Notes under the pieces: model-generated | What the model saw: only the letters and a program-made list of their open reading frames with translations | What the model was told of the DNA's origin: nothing | Databases searched by the model: none | Made by a program: the position numbers and the translations under genes | Source: Sphingomonas sp. CCH9-E2 | GTDB taxonomy: Bacteria; Pseudomonadota; Alphaproteobacteria; Sphingomonadales; Sphingomonadaceae | Length of the DNA stretch: 5,306 nt | Assembly (NCBI RefSeq): GCF_001557215.1 | Contig: NZ_LSJM01000247.1 | Coordinates: 1-5,306, forward strand | Direction of reading: 5' to 3' | In this document: piece by piece, positions 1-5,306 of the stretch | How the letters are laid out: the number at the start of each line of letters is the position of its first letter | Position numbering within the stretch: the stretch's first letter is position 1

Positions 1-156
1 AACGGGCTCAGGGGCACCCGACGCCGCCTGCACTGCGCGTGCGAAGCTGCCGCGCCCCGCCGCCGCGCCATCCGCCCCAACTGCGGGCGCATCGACGCAG
101 CGCGACGAAGCCAAGACGCCGTGTCCCACCTGCCCGCCGCCCTGTTGAGCGCGTAG
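1..156 (+). CDS. Possible 3' end of an unidentified rightward gene (partial)
   Basis: All three forward frames are open at the left edge. The frame ending at TAG 154-156 has the most gene-like composition: about 86% G/C at third positions and clearly lower G/C at second positions, as expected of a gene in this genome. It would encode the last 51 residues of a protein, Arg/Ala-rich and ending in HLPAALLSA. I recognise no family. A second frame, ending at TGA 146-148, gives a Pro/Ala-rich, Cys-ending tail but fits codon bias less well. If real, the gene converges on DUF177, whose stop codon begins at the very next base. No rpmF (ribosomal protein L32), the frequent partner of DUF177 genes, is visible here on the reverse strand. 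The frame choice is inference. Confidence 0.3.
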   Translation, partial: NGLRGTRRRLHCACEAAAPRRRAIRPNCGRIDAARRSQDAVSHLPAALLSA

Positions 157-675
157 TCAGTCTTTCGGCTGTTTGAGCTTCGCCAGCGCGGCGAACGGCC
201 CGGTCTCATCCTCGCCCAACACGCCAGCTTTGCGCAGCGCATCGTCCGCACCCGGACTGCGCGGAAACGGGTCGAGCGCCAGCGCCAGCGTCTCCGCCGC
301 CGCCTCGCCCAGATCGATCGCGCCGCCGGAATAGAAGACCGTGTCGCACTCCTCGTCCGACAGTTCGATCTCGTCGCCCTCGACCGTCCCCTCTGGCAGG
401 AAGCGGATCGCAAACGCCTCATCTACCTGCGCTGGAACCGGGTCGCCGGTGACGCTGCACGCCTGCACCACCGCGCCCTGCAGATTTCCACGCGCCAACA
501 CGCCAGTCGCGTCGCGCTGCACGGTGATCACTGCGTCGAGCCGGTCGATCGCGATCAGCCCGAACCGCCTGGCCAGCGCCGCGCGCTCGCCCGCATCGGC
601 GGAAATCTCGACGCGATGCTCCCCCTTGCCGATCGCATCCAGCCGCTGCGGCCGCGAAAACTCCGGCGCGATCAT
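157..675 (-). CDS. DUF177 / YceD-family protein (large-ribosomal-RNA accumulation protein family)
   Basis: The gene encodes 172 residues, a normal length for the DUF177 (YceD) family. In other bacteria and in plastids, members are linked to 23S rRNA accumulation and to ribosomal protein L32. Visible family features are the central segment with Cys73 (ACSVTGDPV), the following acidic beta-rich stretch (AFAIRFLPEG, DEIELSDEE) and the C-terminal signature IDLGEAAAETLALALDPFPR at about 120-139. The ATG at 675-673 was chosen because it overlaps the stop codon of the upstream chaperone gene (ATGA). Extending the same frame upstream to 969 only produces an Arg/Gly-rich shadow of the chaperone gene. 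There is only a weak GGGGCGG stretch ahead of the start, so translation is probably coupled to the upstream gene. A cytoplasmic role in ribosome assembly is inferred from the family. The adjacent rpmF gene seen in many bacteria is not present downstream within the window. Confidence 0.92.
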   Translation of the reverse strand: MIAPEFSRPQRLDAIGKGEHRVEISADAGERAALARRFGLIAIDRLDAVITVQRDATGVLARGNLQGAVVQACSVTGDPVPAQVDEAFAIRFLPEGTVEGDEIELSDEECDTVFYSGGAIDLGEAAAETLALALDPFPRSPGADDALRKAGVLGEDETGPFAALAKLKQPKD

Positions 676-1193
676 GCCAGCCGCCCCGTCAGCAGCGCAT
701 CGTGCGACACGCCCGCCAGGCCAGCGTAGAGCGCGCGCAGCCCCGCCGCCGAATGCGCCAGCGCCGCATCGCCCGGATGCTCGCCACGATACAGGTTGCG
801 CAGCAACGCCTCGGCAAACGCCGCTGGCGCGGCCCCGTCCGCCAGCGCATCGCGATACGCCCCGATCCGCCCGCCGAGCAGCGCCATCATCTTGCCGATC
901 CCCTTGCCGACCACGACGTCGCCGATCCCGATCTGGCGCAGCTGCCCGTCCATGTCCTCGACGAAACATTCGGTCAGGCGCGCGGTCGTCTCCGCCGCCT
1001 CGGCGTCATGCTCGATCCGCAGCATCACCATGGCGAGCACGCTGGCGATCATGTCGAAGCGGCCATTGACCGTATCGGGCACCGCGCCCGCCTCATACCA
1101 ATGCGGTTCGCGCCCGCGCGCCACCACCGCCTGGTACAGCGCAGCCGCCGGGTTCTCCGGCTTGCGCCCGGTCAGCCTGTCCCACAATCGCAT
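672..1193 (-). CDS. Ubiquinol-cytochrome c chaperone family protein (CBP3-like)
   Basis: This 173-residue protein matches the ubiquinol-cytochrome c chaperone family, the bacterial relatives of mitochondrial Cbp3/UQCC1, which helps cytochrome b biogenesis in the bc1 complex. Recognisable conserved parts are ALYQAVVARGREPHWY (18-33), DTVNGRFDMI (40-49), FVEDMDGQLRQIGIGDVVVG (77-96), the following KGIGKM and GRIGAYRDAL (108-117). There is no signal peptide or membrane segment, so it is probably cytoplasmic or peripheral at the inner membrane. The ATG at 1193-1191 is supported by a GGAG at 1204-1201, seven bases upstream of it. The last four bases overlap the DUF177 start, indicating a two-gene leftward operon. 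bamE is transcribed divergently from the same intergenic region, an arrangement I recall from other alphaproteobacteria. The role in bc1 assembly is inferred from the family, since the bacterial members are little studied. Confidence 0.93.
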   Translation of the reverse strand: MRLWDRLTGRKPENPAAALYQAVVARGREPHWYEAGAVPDTVNGRFDMIASVLAMVMLRIEHDAEAAETTARLTECFVEDMDGQLRQIGIGDVVVGKGIGKMMALLGGRIGAYRDALADGAAPAAFAEALLRNLYRGEHPGDAALAHSAAGLRALYAGLAGVSHDALLTGRLA

Positions 1194-1304
1194 CGTTGTA
1201 CTCCAATGTCTCTCGGCGCTTGTTTGCCGGAGCCGCCCCGCATATTGAGGGGAACGGCGCGCGATGCAATGCGCGGCCGTGCCCGTCTGGGGAGAGTGAG
1301 TTTG
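1194..1304. promoter_or_regulatory. Divergent intergenic region with a candidate bamE promoter
   Basis: These 111 bases separate the starts of the leftward chaperone gene and rightward bamE, so they should carry promoters for both. The best rightward sigma-70-like candidate is TTGTTT (1220-1225), a 17-base spacer and TATTGA (1243-1248), about 55 bases upstream of bamE. Its match to consensus is modest. I found no convincing leftward promoter. The leftward ribosome binding site is GGAG at 1204-1201 and the rightward one is GGGGAGAG at about 1289-1296. A GGAAC at 1251-1255 recalls the general-stress sigma EcfG -35 motif, but no GTT lies at the right spacing. Confidence 0.3.
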
Positions 1305-1778
1305 ATGAAGTCCGCCCGTATCCTGACCGTCGCGCTGTGCGGCACGATTCTGCTCGGCACCAGTGCCTGTGTGAAGCCGCTGCGCGGGTATCAGGGCTAT
1401 GTGGTCGATGCCGACCTGGTCAACTCGGTCCAGCCCGGCGTGGACAATCGCGAATCGGTGCTCCAGACGCTCGGCAAGCCGACGCTGACCAGCCAGTTCA
1501 ACGAAGGCGAGTGGTATTATATCGGGCGCGAAACCCGCAATTTCGCGTTCAACAATCCCAGCGCAAAGCAGCAGACGACGCTGCGCATCCGCTTCGACGC
1601 GGCCGGCAACGTCACCGAGGTGACCCGCACCGGCGCGGAACAGATCGCCTCGATCGATCCGTCGGGCGAAAAGACCCCGACGCTGGGTCGCAAGCGCGGC
1701 TTCTTCGAGGATCTGTTCGGCAATATCGGCACGGTCGGCGCGCCCGGCACCGGCGGCGGACCCGGCGAAGGCCCGTAA
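1305..1778 (+). CDS. bamE: Outer membrane protein assembly factor BamE (SmpA/OmlA family lipoprotein)
   Basis: The gene encodes a 157-residue lipoprotein, the small BamE subunit of the Bam complex that inserts beta-barrel proteins into the outer membrane. A basic N-terminus and hydrophobic segment lead to the lipobox-like TSAC, with Cys22 as the predicted lipidated residue. The -3 residue is Thr rather than the usual Leu. Residue +2 is Val, so there is no Asp inner-membrane retention signal. The family fold is visible as RGYQGYVVDADLVNSVQPGV (27-46), then VLQTLGKPT and the EWYYIGRET strand, then TTLRIRFDAAGNVTEV. After the fold comes a C-terminal tail with RGFFEDLFGNIG followed by a Gly/Pro-rich end. 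The ATG at 1305 is supported by GGGGAGAG about 10 bases upstream. An in-frame GTG at 1296 would add three residues but would overlap that site. A much longer upstream extension of the frame is only antisense to the chaperone gene. Confidence 0.95.
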   Translation: MKSARILTVALCGTILLGTSACVKPLRGYQGYVVDADLVNSVQPGVDNRESVLQTLGKPTLTSQFNEGEWYYIGRETRNFAFNNPSAKQQTTLRIRFDAAGNVTEVTRTGAEQIASIDPSGEKTPTLGRKRGFFEDLFGNIGTVGAPGTGGGPGEGP

Positions 1779-1869
1779 CTTCCCTTTCGCTCCGCTGAAT
1801 CACGCGTTCCCGCGCCGTTCAGTCCGCGAGTCCTACTTTCTCCTCATGCCCAACCAATGGGCCGAGTCG

Positions 1870-1876
1870 AAGGAGG
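1870..1876 (+). promoter_or_regulatory. Strong Shine-Dalgarno site for the rcnB-like gene
   Basis: AAGGAGG is a near-perfect anti-16S match, five bases before the ATG at 1882. It decides that start over the in-frame ATG at 1846, which would put a hydrophilic 12-residue leader (MPNQWAESKEDE) in front of an otherwise typical signal peptide. Confidence 0.85.
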
Positions 1877-1881
1877 ACGAA

Positions 1882-2397
1882 ATGAGGAAATTCATCGCAA
1901 CCGCGCTGATCGCCGCTGTCGCCATGCCGGTCATGGTGCCCGCCGCCAGCGCCCAGTCGCAGCGCGAAGTGCGCCGCGAGCGCCAGGACCTGAGGGAAGA
2001 GCAGCGGGAGCTGCGCGACGCCCGCCGCTATGGCGACCGCCGCGATGTTCGCCGCGAGCAGCGCGATGTGCGCGAAGAACGCCGCGAGTATCGCGATGCG
2101 GTGCGGGATCGCAACCGCCGCTGGGGCAATGACGACTGGCGCGGCTGGCGTGAGCGCAATCGCGGCATCTATGCCCGTGGCAGCTGGCGCGCGCCGTTCC
2201 GCTATCAGGGCTTCCGCACCGGCGTTCGCATCGCCCCGACCTATTATGGCAGCCGCTATTACATCAGCGATCCGTGGCGCTACCGCCTGCCCCCGGCCGG
2301 CCGCTACCAGCGCTGGGTGCGTCACTATGACGACGTGCTGCTCGTCGACACCCGTCGCGGCGTCGTGGTGCGGGTCTATCGCAACTTCTTCTGGTAA
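1882..2397 (+). CDS. RcnB-family small secreted protein
   Basis: The gene encodes 171 residues with a clear Sec signal peptide: MRK, a hydrophobic core, then ASA-Q with cleavage expected after residue 24. The mature protein is therefore periplasmic or exported. Residues about 27-80 are almost entirely Arg, Glu, Asp and Gln in heptad register. The rest is rich in Trp, Tyr and Arg and ends in LPPAGRYQRWVRHYDDVLLVDTRRGVVVRVYRNFFW, the C-terminal signature of the RcnB (nickel/cobalt homeostasis) family. In E. coli RcnB is a periplasmic protein affecting Ni/Co efflux. Sphingomonads tend to carry several RcnB-like proteins whose function is unknown, so a metal role should not be assumed. No efflux gene (rcnA) or rcnR is nearby, and no His/Cys metal cluster is visible. 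It lies 103 bases after bamE with its own strong ribosome binding site. No clear promoter was found in that gap, so read-through from bamE is possible. A strong terminator follows. Confidence 0.85.
   Translation: MRKFIATALIAAVAMPVMVPAASAQSQREVRRERQDLREEQRELRDARRYGDRRDVRREQRDVREERREYRDAVRDRNRRWGNDDWRGWRERNRGIYARGSWRAPFRYQGFRTGVRIAPTYYGSRYYISDPWRYRLPPAGRYQRWVRHYDDVLLVDTRRGVVVRVYRNFFW
1966..2097 (+). repeat. Duplicated Arg/Glu heptad block inside the RcnB-like gene
   Basis: Translated residues 29-72 show hydrophobic residues spaced exactly seven apart in two triplets: Val30, Leu37, Leu44, then Val56, Val63, Tyr70. Nearly every other position is Arg, Glu, Asp or Gln. The two blocks are separated by a Tyr-Gly-Asp break at 50-52. 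The DNA shows matching degenerate repeats of CGC/CGAA/GCGC type (for example CGCGATGTTCGCCGCGAGCA beginning at 2041). This suggests a charged helix with a kink, arisen by internal duplication. Confidence 0.6.
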
Positions 2398-2408
2398 AAC
2401 ATGAAAAT

Positions 2409-2441
2409 GGCCGCGCCGACGGATACGCTGTCGGCGCGGCC
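2409..2441. terminator. Bidirectional intrinsic terminator between rcnB-like and pbpC
   Basis: A perfect 12-bp stem, GGCCGCGCCGAC (2409-2420) with GTCGGCGCGGCC (2430-2441), closes a 9-base loop. On the forward strand it starts 11 bases after the rcnB-like stop and is followed by TTTACTATGTT. On the reverse strand it is followed by ATTTTCATGTTTTA (2408-2395), an even better U-rich tail, which overlaps the end of the rcnB-like gene. It sits between two convergent genes and can serve both. A weaker hairpin, GGTCC/GGACC at 2455-2474, lies on the pbpC side. Confidence 0.85.
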
Positions 2442-2505
2442 TTTACTATGTTGCGGTCCCGAAAGGGTAGGACCAGCTGCGATAACGCGCCGAGTCCGCT
2501 TTGGT

Positions 2506-4695
2506 TCAGCGGACGGTAAACAGCACCTGATCGACCACGCGCCCGCCCGGAGCCACCAGCCGCAACTGATGCCGCCCCGGGCCTGCGAGCACCAACGGCC
2601 GTGCATCGGCGCTGCCCAGATCGCGCCCGTCGAGCAGCAGCCGGTGGCCGATCACTTCCCCTGACACGCTGATCGCCATGCGTTGCCGCTCGATCGGGAT
2701 ATCGGGATCGAGCGCATAGACGCTGCCCGCCACCGGGCTGACGATCCGCGGCCGCCGCGCCACCGCGGGTGCCGCCGCAACCTGCGTCATTCCGGTCCCG
2801 GTCAGGAAATATTCGCGGCGCGGCTGCTCGATATTGCCGCCGAAGCTGACCTGCCGCTCCTCGATTCCCTTGGGCCGCTCGGGCGCGCGCCCGGGCTGGC
2901 TAGCGTGCAGTGCCATCATCACGTCGCGCCACACCGGTGCCGCGCCGCTCGTCCCCGAAACGGCGCGCATCGGATCCCCCTCCAGATTCCCGACCCACAC
3001 GCCGACCGTGTAGCGATCGGAAAAGCCGATGCACCAATTGTCGCGCATCGCCTTCGACGTCCCCGTCTTCACCGCCGCCCAGAAAGGCAGGCGCAGTGCC
3101 GAATCCATGCCAAAGGTCGACGCCCGCGCCGCCGGATCGGCGAGCATGTCCGCCACCAGCCACGCCGCCTGCGGGGTCGTCGTTACCCGATCCGCTTCCG
3201 CCTTGGCATCCGCCTCGACCCGCAGCGGCGACCAGCGCCCGCCCCGCGCCAGGCTGCGATAGGCGGCAACCTGCTCCACCAGAGTCACCTCCGCCGACCC
3301 CAGCGCCAGGCTGAATCCGTAATAATTGCCGCTTTCGGTCAGCCCGCGATAGCCGCTGTCCCACAGCCGGTCGCGAAACGCCTCCACCCCGGTCAGGATC
3401 AGTGTCCGCACCGCCGGAACGTTGAGCGACCCGGCCAGCGCCGATCGCGCGCTCACCGGCCCCTTGAACGCACGGTCGTAATTCTGCGGCACATACAGGC
3501 CCGACGCGGTGTCAAGCTGCACCGGACTGTCGTCGAGAATCGAGGCTGGGGTCAGATACCCCTTCTCGATCGCCTGCGCGTAGAGGAAGGGCTTCAGCGT
3601 CGAACCCGCCTGACGATAGCTCGCCGCCCCATCGACCGACGGCGCGGTCGATGCGCCCCCGATCCCGCCGACCCAGGCCAGAATCTCGCCGGTCGCATTG
3701 TCCGCAACGATCACCGCCCCGTCGCGTGCGCGCGTCCCACCCAGCCCGACCAGCTGCCGGCGCAGCGCGCGGATCGCGACGCGCTGGACGTCGAGGTCGA
3801 TGGTCGTCTTCACCCGCAACCCCGGCTGGGTCAGCATCCGGTTCGCCAGATGCATCGCGAGGCCGGGATCGAGCGCCAGGCTGCGCGCCGGCCCCAGCAT
3901 CGACGCCGCCGCTCCGGCAAAGCGGCTGCAGTCCTGCTCCCGCGACAGCGCACACGCCCGCCGCGCCACCGCATCCGCGCCCGCCGCCGGATCGGGCAGC
4001 AACGCCGCGAGCAGCAGTCCATCGTCGCGAGTGAGCGCATCGGGCGTCTTGCCGAACAGCCCCAATGCCGCCGCGCCAATCCCCTGCGCCTCACCCCGAA
4101 ACCCGGCCAGGTTGAGATAGGCCTCAAGGATCTCGTCCTTGCTCCACCCGCGCTCCAGCGCCGCCCCGGCGCGCATCTGGCGCAGCTTGTCGATGAACCC
4201 GCGCGATCCCGGCGCGTCCAGATCGGGCGCCAGATAGGCCGCGACCTGCATCGACAGCGTCGACGCCCCGCGCGCGCGCTTGCCCTCCAACCGGTCGCGG
4301 ATCGACCCGGCGACCGCCCACCAATCGACGCCGTCATGGTCGCGAAACCGGCGATCCTCGGCATTGGCAATCGCCTCGACCGCCTCGGGCGCGATCTTGT
4401 CGAGCGGCGTCCACGCCAGCCGCCGCGCCTGAAAATCGACCCGCGAGCTGTCGAGCAACCGCCCCTCGCGGTCGTACAGCCACGCCTCGGACGGCTTCCA
4501 CTCCGCCACCGTCGTGCGATGTGACGGCAAGGGCGGCGGCAGCGTCGCCCAGTCCACCGCGACATGCACCCCGGCGAGTGTCAGGATCGCCGCAACCGCA
4601 ATGCGCGGCCCGCTCCACCATGCGCGGTGCGTGACGGCTTCGGCGCGGGTCCACAGGCGCTGAAGCCAGTGCCAGAGCTTCTCCACCCTCGTCAC
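2506..4695 (-). CDS. pbpC: Penicillin-binding protein 1C (bifunctional transglycosylase/transpeptidase)
   Basis: This is a class A PBP that polymerises lipid II glycans and crosslinks peptides at the inner membrane's outer face. Residue numbers count from the longest possible GTG start at 4752 (748 residues). A single membrane anchor lies at about 51-69. The GT51 glycosyltransferase shows EDRRFRDHDGVDW with catalytic Glu132, then GASTLSMQ (162-169), and KLRQMRAGAALE to EAYLNLAGFRGEAQGIGAA (189-228). The transpeptidase shows STLK with nucleophile Ser384, SLN (442-444) and KTGTS (562-566). A BiPBP_C domain (about 668-748) ends the protein and marks the 1C type. The long start is unlikely because residues 1-22 come from the palindromic repeat. 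GTG at 4695 has AAGG five bases upstream, giving 729 residues. GTG at 4686 (726 residues) is the main alternative. The upstream neighbour is an alpha-2-macroglobulin gene, its usual partner. All active-site motifs are intact. Confidence 0.96.
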   Translation of the reverse strand: MTRVEKLWHWLQRLWTRAEAVTHRAWWSGPRIAVAAILTLAGVHVAVDWATLPPPLPSHRTTVAEWKPSEAWLYDREGRLLDSSRVDFQARRLAWTPLDKIAPEAVEAIANAEDRRFRDHDGVDWWAVAGSIRDRLEGKRARGASTLSMQVAAYLAPDLDAPGSRGFIDKLRQMRAGAALERGWSKDEILEAYLNLAGFRGEAQGIGAAALGLFGKTPDALTRDDGLLLAALLPDPAAGADAVARRACALSREQDCSRFAGAAASMLGPARSLALDPGLAMHLANRMLTQPGLRVKTTIDLDVQRVAIRALRRQLVGLGGTRARDGAVIVADNATGEILAWVGGIGGASTAPSVDGAASYRQAGSTLKPFLYAQAIEKGYLTPASILDDSPVQLDTASGLYVPQNYDRAFKGPVSARSALAGSLNVPAVRTLILTGVEAFRDRLWDSGYRGLTESGNYYGFSLALGSAEVTLVEQVAAYRSLARGGRWSPLRVEADAKAEADRVTTTPQAAWLVADMLADPAARASTFGMDSALRLPFWAAVKTGTSKAMRDNWCIGFSDRYTVGVWVGNLEGDPMRAVSGTSGAAPVWRDVMMALHASQPGRAPERPKGIEERQVSFGGNIEQPRREYFLTGTGMTQVAAAPAVARRPRIVSPVAGSVYALDPDIPIERQRMAISVSGEVIGHRLLLDGRDLGSADARPLVLAGPGRHQLRLVAPGGRVVDQVLFTVR

Positions 4696-4718
4696 CCCGG
4701 CCTTGTGCCGGGGTCCAC
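4689..4718 (-). repeat. REP-like palindrome, left arm, overlapping the pbpC start
   Basis: This arm contains an 8-bp stem, ACCCCGGC (4694-4701) and GCCGGGGT (4707-4714), around loop CTTGT. It matches the reverse complement of the right arm (4768-4797) at 29 of 30 positions. It contains the AAGG (4704-4701) and GTG (4695-4693) that look like the pbpC translation start. Confidence 0.85.
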
Positions 4719-4767
4719 CGCGAGGCGAGCGCGAAGCAAAAGGCTGGAGCACCGGACGTGCGGCGAC

Positions 4768-4797
4768 GTGGACCCCGGCACAGGGCCGGGGTGACGA
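4768..4797 (+). repeat. REP-like palindrome, right arm, in the intergenic region
   Basis: This is the inverted partner of the arm at 4689-4718, differing by one base in the loop. Its own stem is ACCCCGGC (4772-4779) and GCCGGGGT (4785-4792) around loop ACAGG. It lies 39 bases downstream of the alpha-2-macroglobulin stop codon. Confidence 0.85.
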
Positions 4798-4836
4798 CTG
4801 GATGTCGGCTTACGCATCACACCGGGCCCACTCACC

Positions 4837-5306
4837 TCACCGCTGCGCCACCACCATCGGCTGGTTCGGCACCGCCGCGCGGATTTCGGGCGAATACATC
4901 GCCTCGACCCGGCTCGGCGGCAGCTGCAACCGGCCCGCCGCATTGAGCCGCATCGCATAGCTCACGCTGTGCGTGCCGCGCGGCATCCATGCGAAGTAGC
5001 CGCGCCACGCATCGCGCCCGCGCTCGACATAGCTGGTTCCGCCAGCGCCCGTGCCCTCGGCCAGCATCTGCGATTGCCCGCCCAGCGACCCGATTACCGT
5101 CGCGCCCGCCGGCACCGGATCGCTGATCACCACCCAGCTGCGATCCGCACTCGCCTCGACCGTCAGCGTCACCTTGAGCACGTCGCCGCGGGTCAGCACG
5201 CCCTTGGTCTTGGCCTGCACCACCTCGACCGTGCGGGTCAGCTTGTAGCCGGCGTTGAGCGGCTGGGTCAGCGGCACCGCCGCCTTGACCTGCACGCTCG
5301 CCCACG
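4837..5306 (-). CDS. Bacterial alpha-2-macroglobulin family protein, C-terminal end (partial)
   Basis: Only the last 155 residues are in the window; the reading frame runs off the right edge, where it begins WASVQVKAAVPLTQPLNAGY. This, with the following VEVVQAKTKGVLTRGDVLKVTLTVEA, DRSWVVISDPVPAGATVIGS, RDAWRGYFAWMPRGTHSVSYAMRLNAAGRLQLPPSRVEAMYSPEI, matches the terminal domain (bMG10) of bacterial alpha-2-macroglobulins such as E. coli YfhM. Family members are large (about 1,600-1,900 residues) envelope proteins that are thought to trap proteases. The thioester motif and signal peptide would lie upstream, outside the window, so whether this is the lipoprotein, thioester-bearing type cannot be judged. 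The stop is TGA at 4839-4837. pbpC follows on the same strand after about 141 bases occupied mainly by the repeat, consistent with the recurrent yfhM-pbpC pairing. Confidence 0.92.
   Translation of the reverse strand, partial: WASVQVKAAVPLTQPLNAGYKLTRTVEVVQAKTKGVLTRGDVLKVTLTVEASADRSWVVISDPVPAGATVIGSLGGQSQMLAEGTGAGGTSYVERGRDAWRGYFAWMPRGTHSVSYAMRLNAAGRLQLPPSRVEAMYSPEIRAAVPNQPMVVAQR

Larger units (their letters stand above)
4689..4797. repeat. Two-armed (BIME-like) palindromic repeat between alpha-2-macroglobulin and pbpC
   Basis: Two near-identical 30-base palindromes in head-to-head orientation flank a 49-base spacer (4719-4767) containing GCGAGGCGAGCGCGAAGC and AAAAGGCTGGAGCACCGG. I recall this core, and similar spacer words, recurring in sphingomonad intergenic regions; the copy number in this genome cannot be seen here. 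The organisation resembles enterobacterial BIMEs built from paired REP sequences. In the pbpC transcript the arms can form either two local 8-bp hairpins or one 30-bp stem. No U-run follows either arm in the direction of transcription, so it does not look like a simple terminator. Confidence 0.8.

Noticed and set aside
676..969. Longer DUF177 protein starting at 969
   Set aside because: The added residues are an Arg/Gly/Ala-rich shadow of the chaperone gene; the ATG overlapping the chaperone stop gives the normal family length.
702..1304. N-terminal extension of the bamE frame across the chaperone gene
   Set aside because: The sequence there is the antisense shadow of the chaperone; the signal peptide, lipobox and ribosome binding site fix the bamE start at 1305.
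1795..1822. Imperfect hairpin between bamE and the rcnB-like gene (CTGAA/TTCAG outside CGCG-TTCC-CGCG)
   Set aside because: The outer and inner stems are split by a 3x3 internal loop and no U-run follows, so it is not convincing as a bamE terminator.
1806..1839. Promoter for the rcnB-like gene, including TACTTT at 1834-1839 as a -10 box
   Set aside because: No -35-like sequence lies at proper spacing, and the GGAAC on the reverse strand at 1810-1806 faces no gene and lacks the matching GTT.
2494..2514. 7-bp inverted repeat GTCCGCT/AGCGGAC over the pbpC stop codon
   Set aside because: It is short, includes the coding end, and has no U-tract; the 2409-2441 hairpin is a far better terminator.
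2683..4524. A 613-residue forward-strand open frame opposite pbpC
   Set aside because: It is extremely rich in Arg, Pro and His, as expected of an antisense frame in high-GC DNA, while the reverse strand encodes an intact PBP1C with all motifs.
4832..5305. Second reverse-strand frame opposite the same stretch as the alpha-2-macroglobulin end
   Set aside because: It is Gly/Arg/Ala-rich without family motifs, whereas the neighbouring frame reads through a recognisable alpha-2-macroglobulin C-terminus.

Overview
The window looks like chromosomal DNA from a high-GC alphaproteobacterium, most likely a sphingomonad (Sphingomonas, Sphingobium or Novosphingobium type). The evidence is strongly G/C third codon positions, an alphaproteobacterial ubiquinol-cytochrome c chaperone next to DUF177 and divergent from bamE, an RcnB-like protein with an RE-rich segment, and a GTCACCCCGGC...GCCGGGGTCCAC palindromic repeat of a kind I recall as common in sphingomonad genomes. 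The genus is inferred from recall, not from a search.

Layout. Positions 1-156 probably hold the last codons of an unidentified rightward gene. A leftward pair follows: the ubiquinol-cytochrome c chaperone gene (672-1193) and the DUF177/YceD gene (157-675), overlapping by 4 bases (ATGA). A 111-base divergent intergenic region (1194-1304) separates this pair from rightward bamE (1305-1778), an outer-membrane lipoprotein. Next comes a rightward gene for a small secreted RcnB-family protein (1882-2397) with a strong ribosome binding site. A perfect 12-bp hairpin at 2409-2441, with U-rich flanks on both strands, probably terminates both rcnB-like and the convergent pbpC.

The right half is a leftward envelope pair: the C-terminal end of a bacterial alpha-2-macroglobulin (4837 to beyond the window edge) followed by pbpC (about 2506-4695), a bifunctional class A penicillin-binding protein of the 1C type with a BiPBP_C domain. 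Alpha-2-macroglobulin and PBP1C are a recurrent bacterial gene pair, thought to trap invading proteases and repair peptidoglycan in the periplasm. Between them lies a two-armed inverted repeat (4689-4797) that runs into the 5' end of pbpC and appears to supply its start codon.

I see no mobile element with a transposase, CRISPR array, tRNA or rRNA, and no convincing new multi-gene system. The most notable signals are the repeat embedded at the pbpC start, the two-way terminator, and the duplicated heptad block in the RcnB-like protein.
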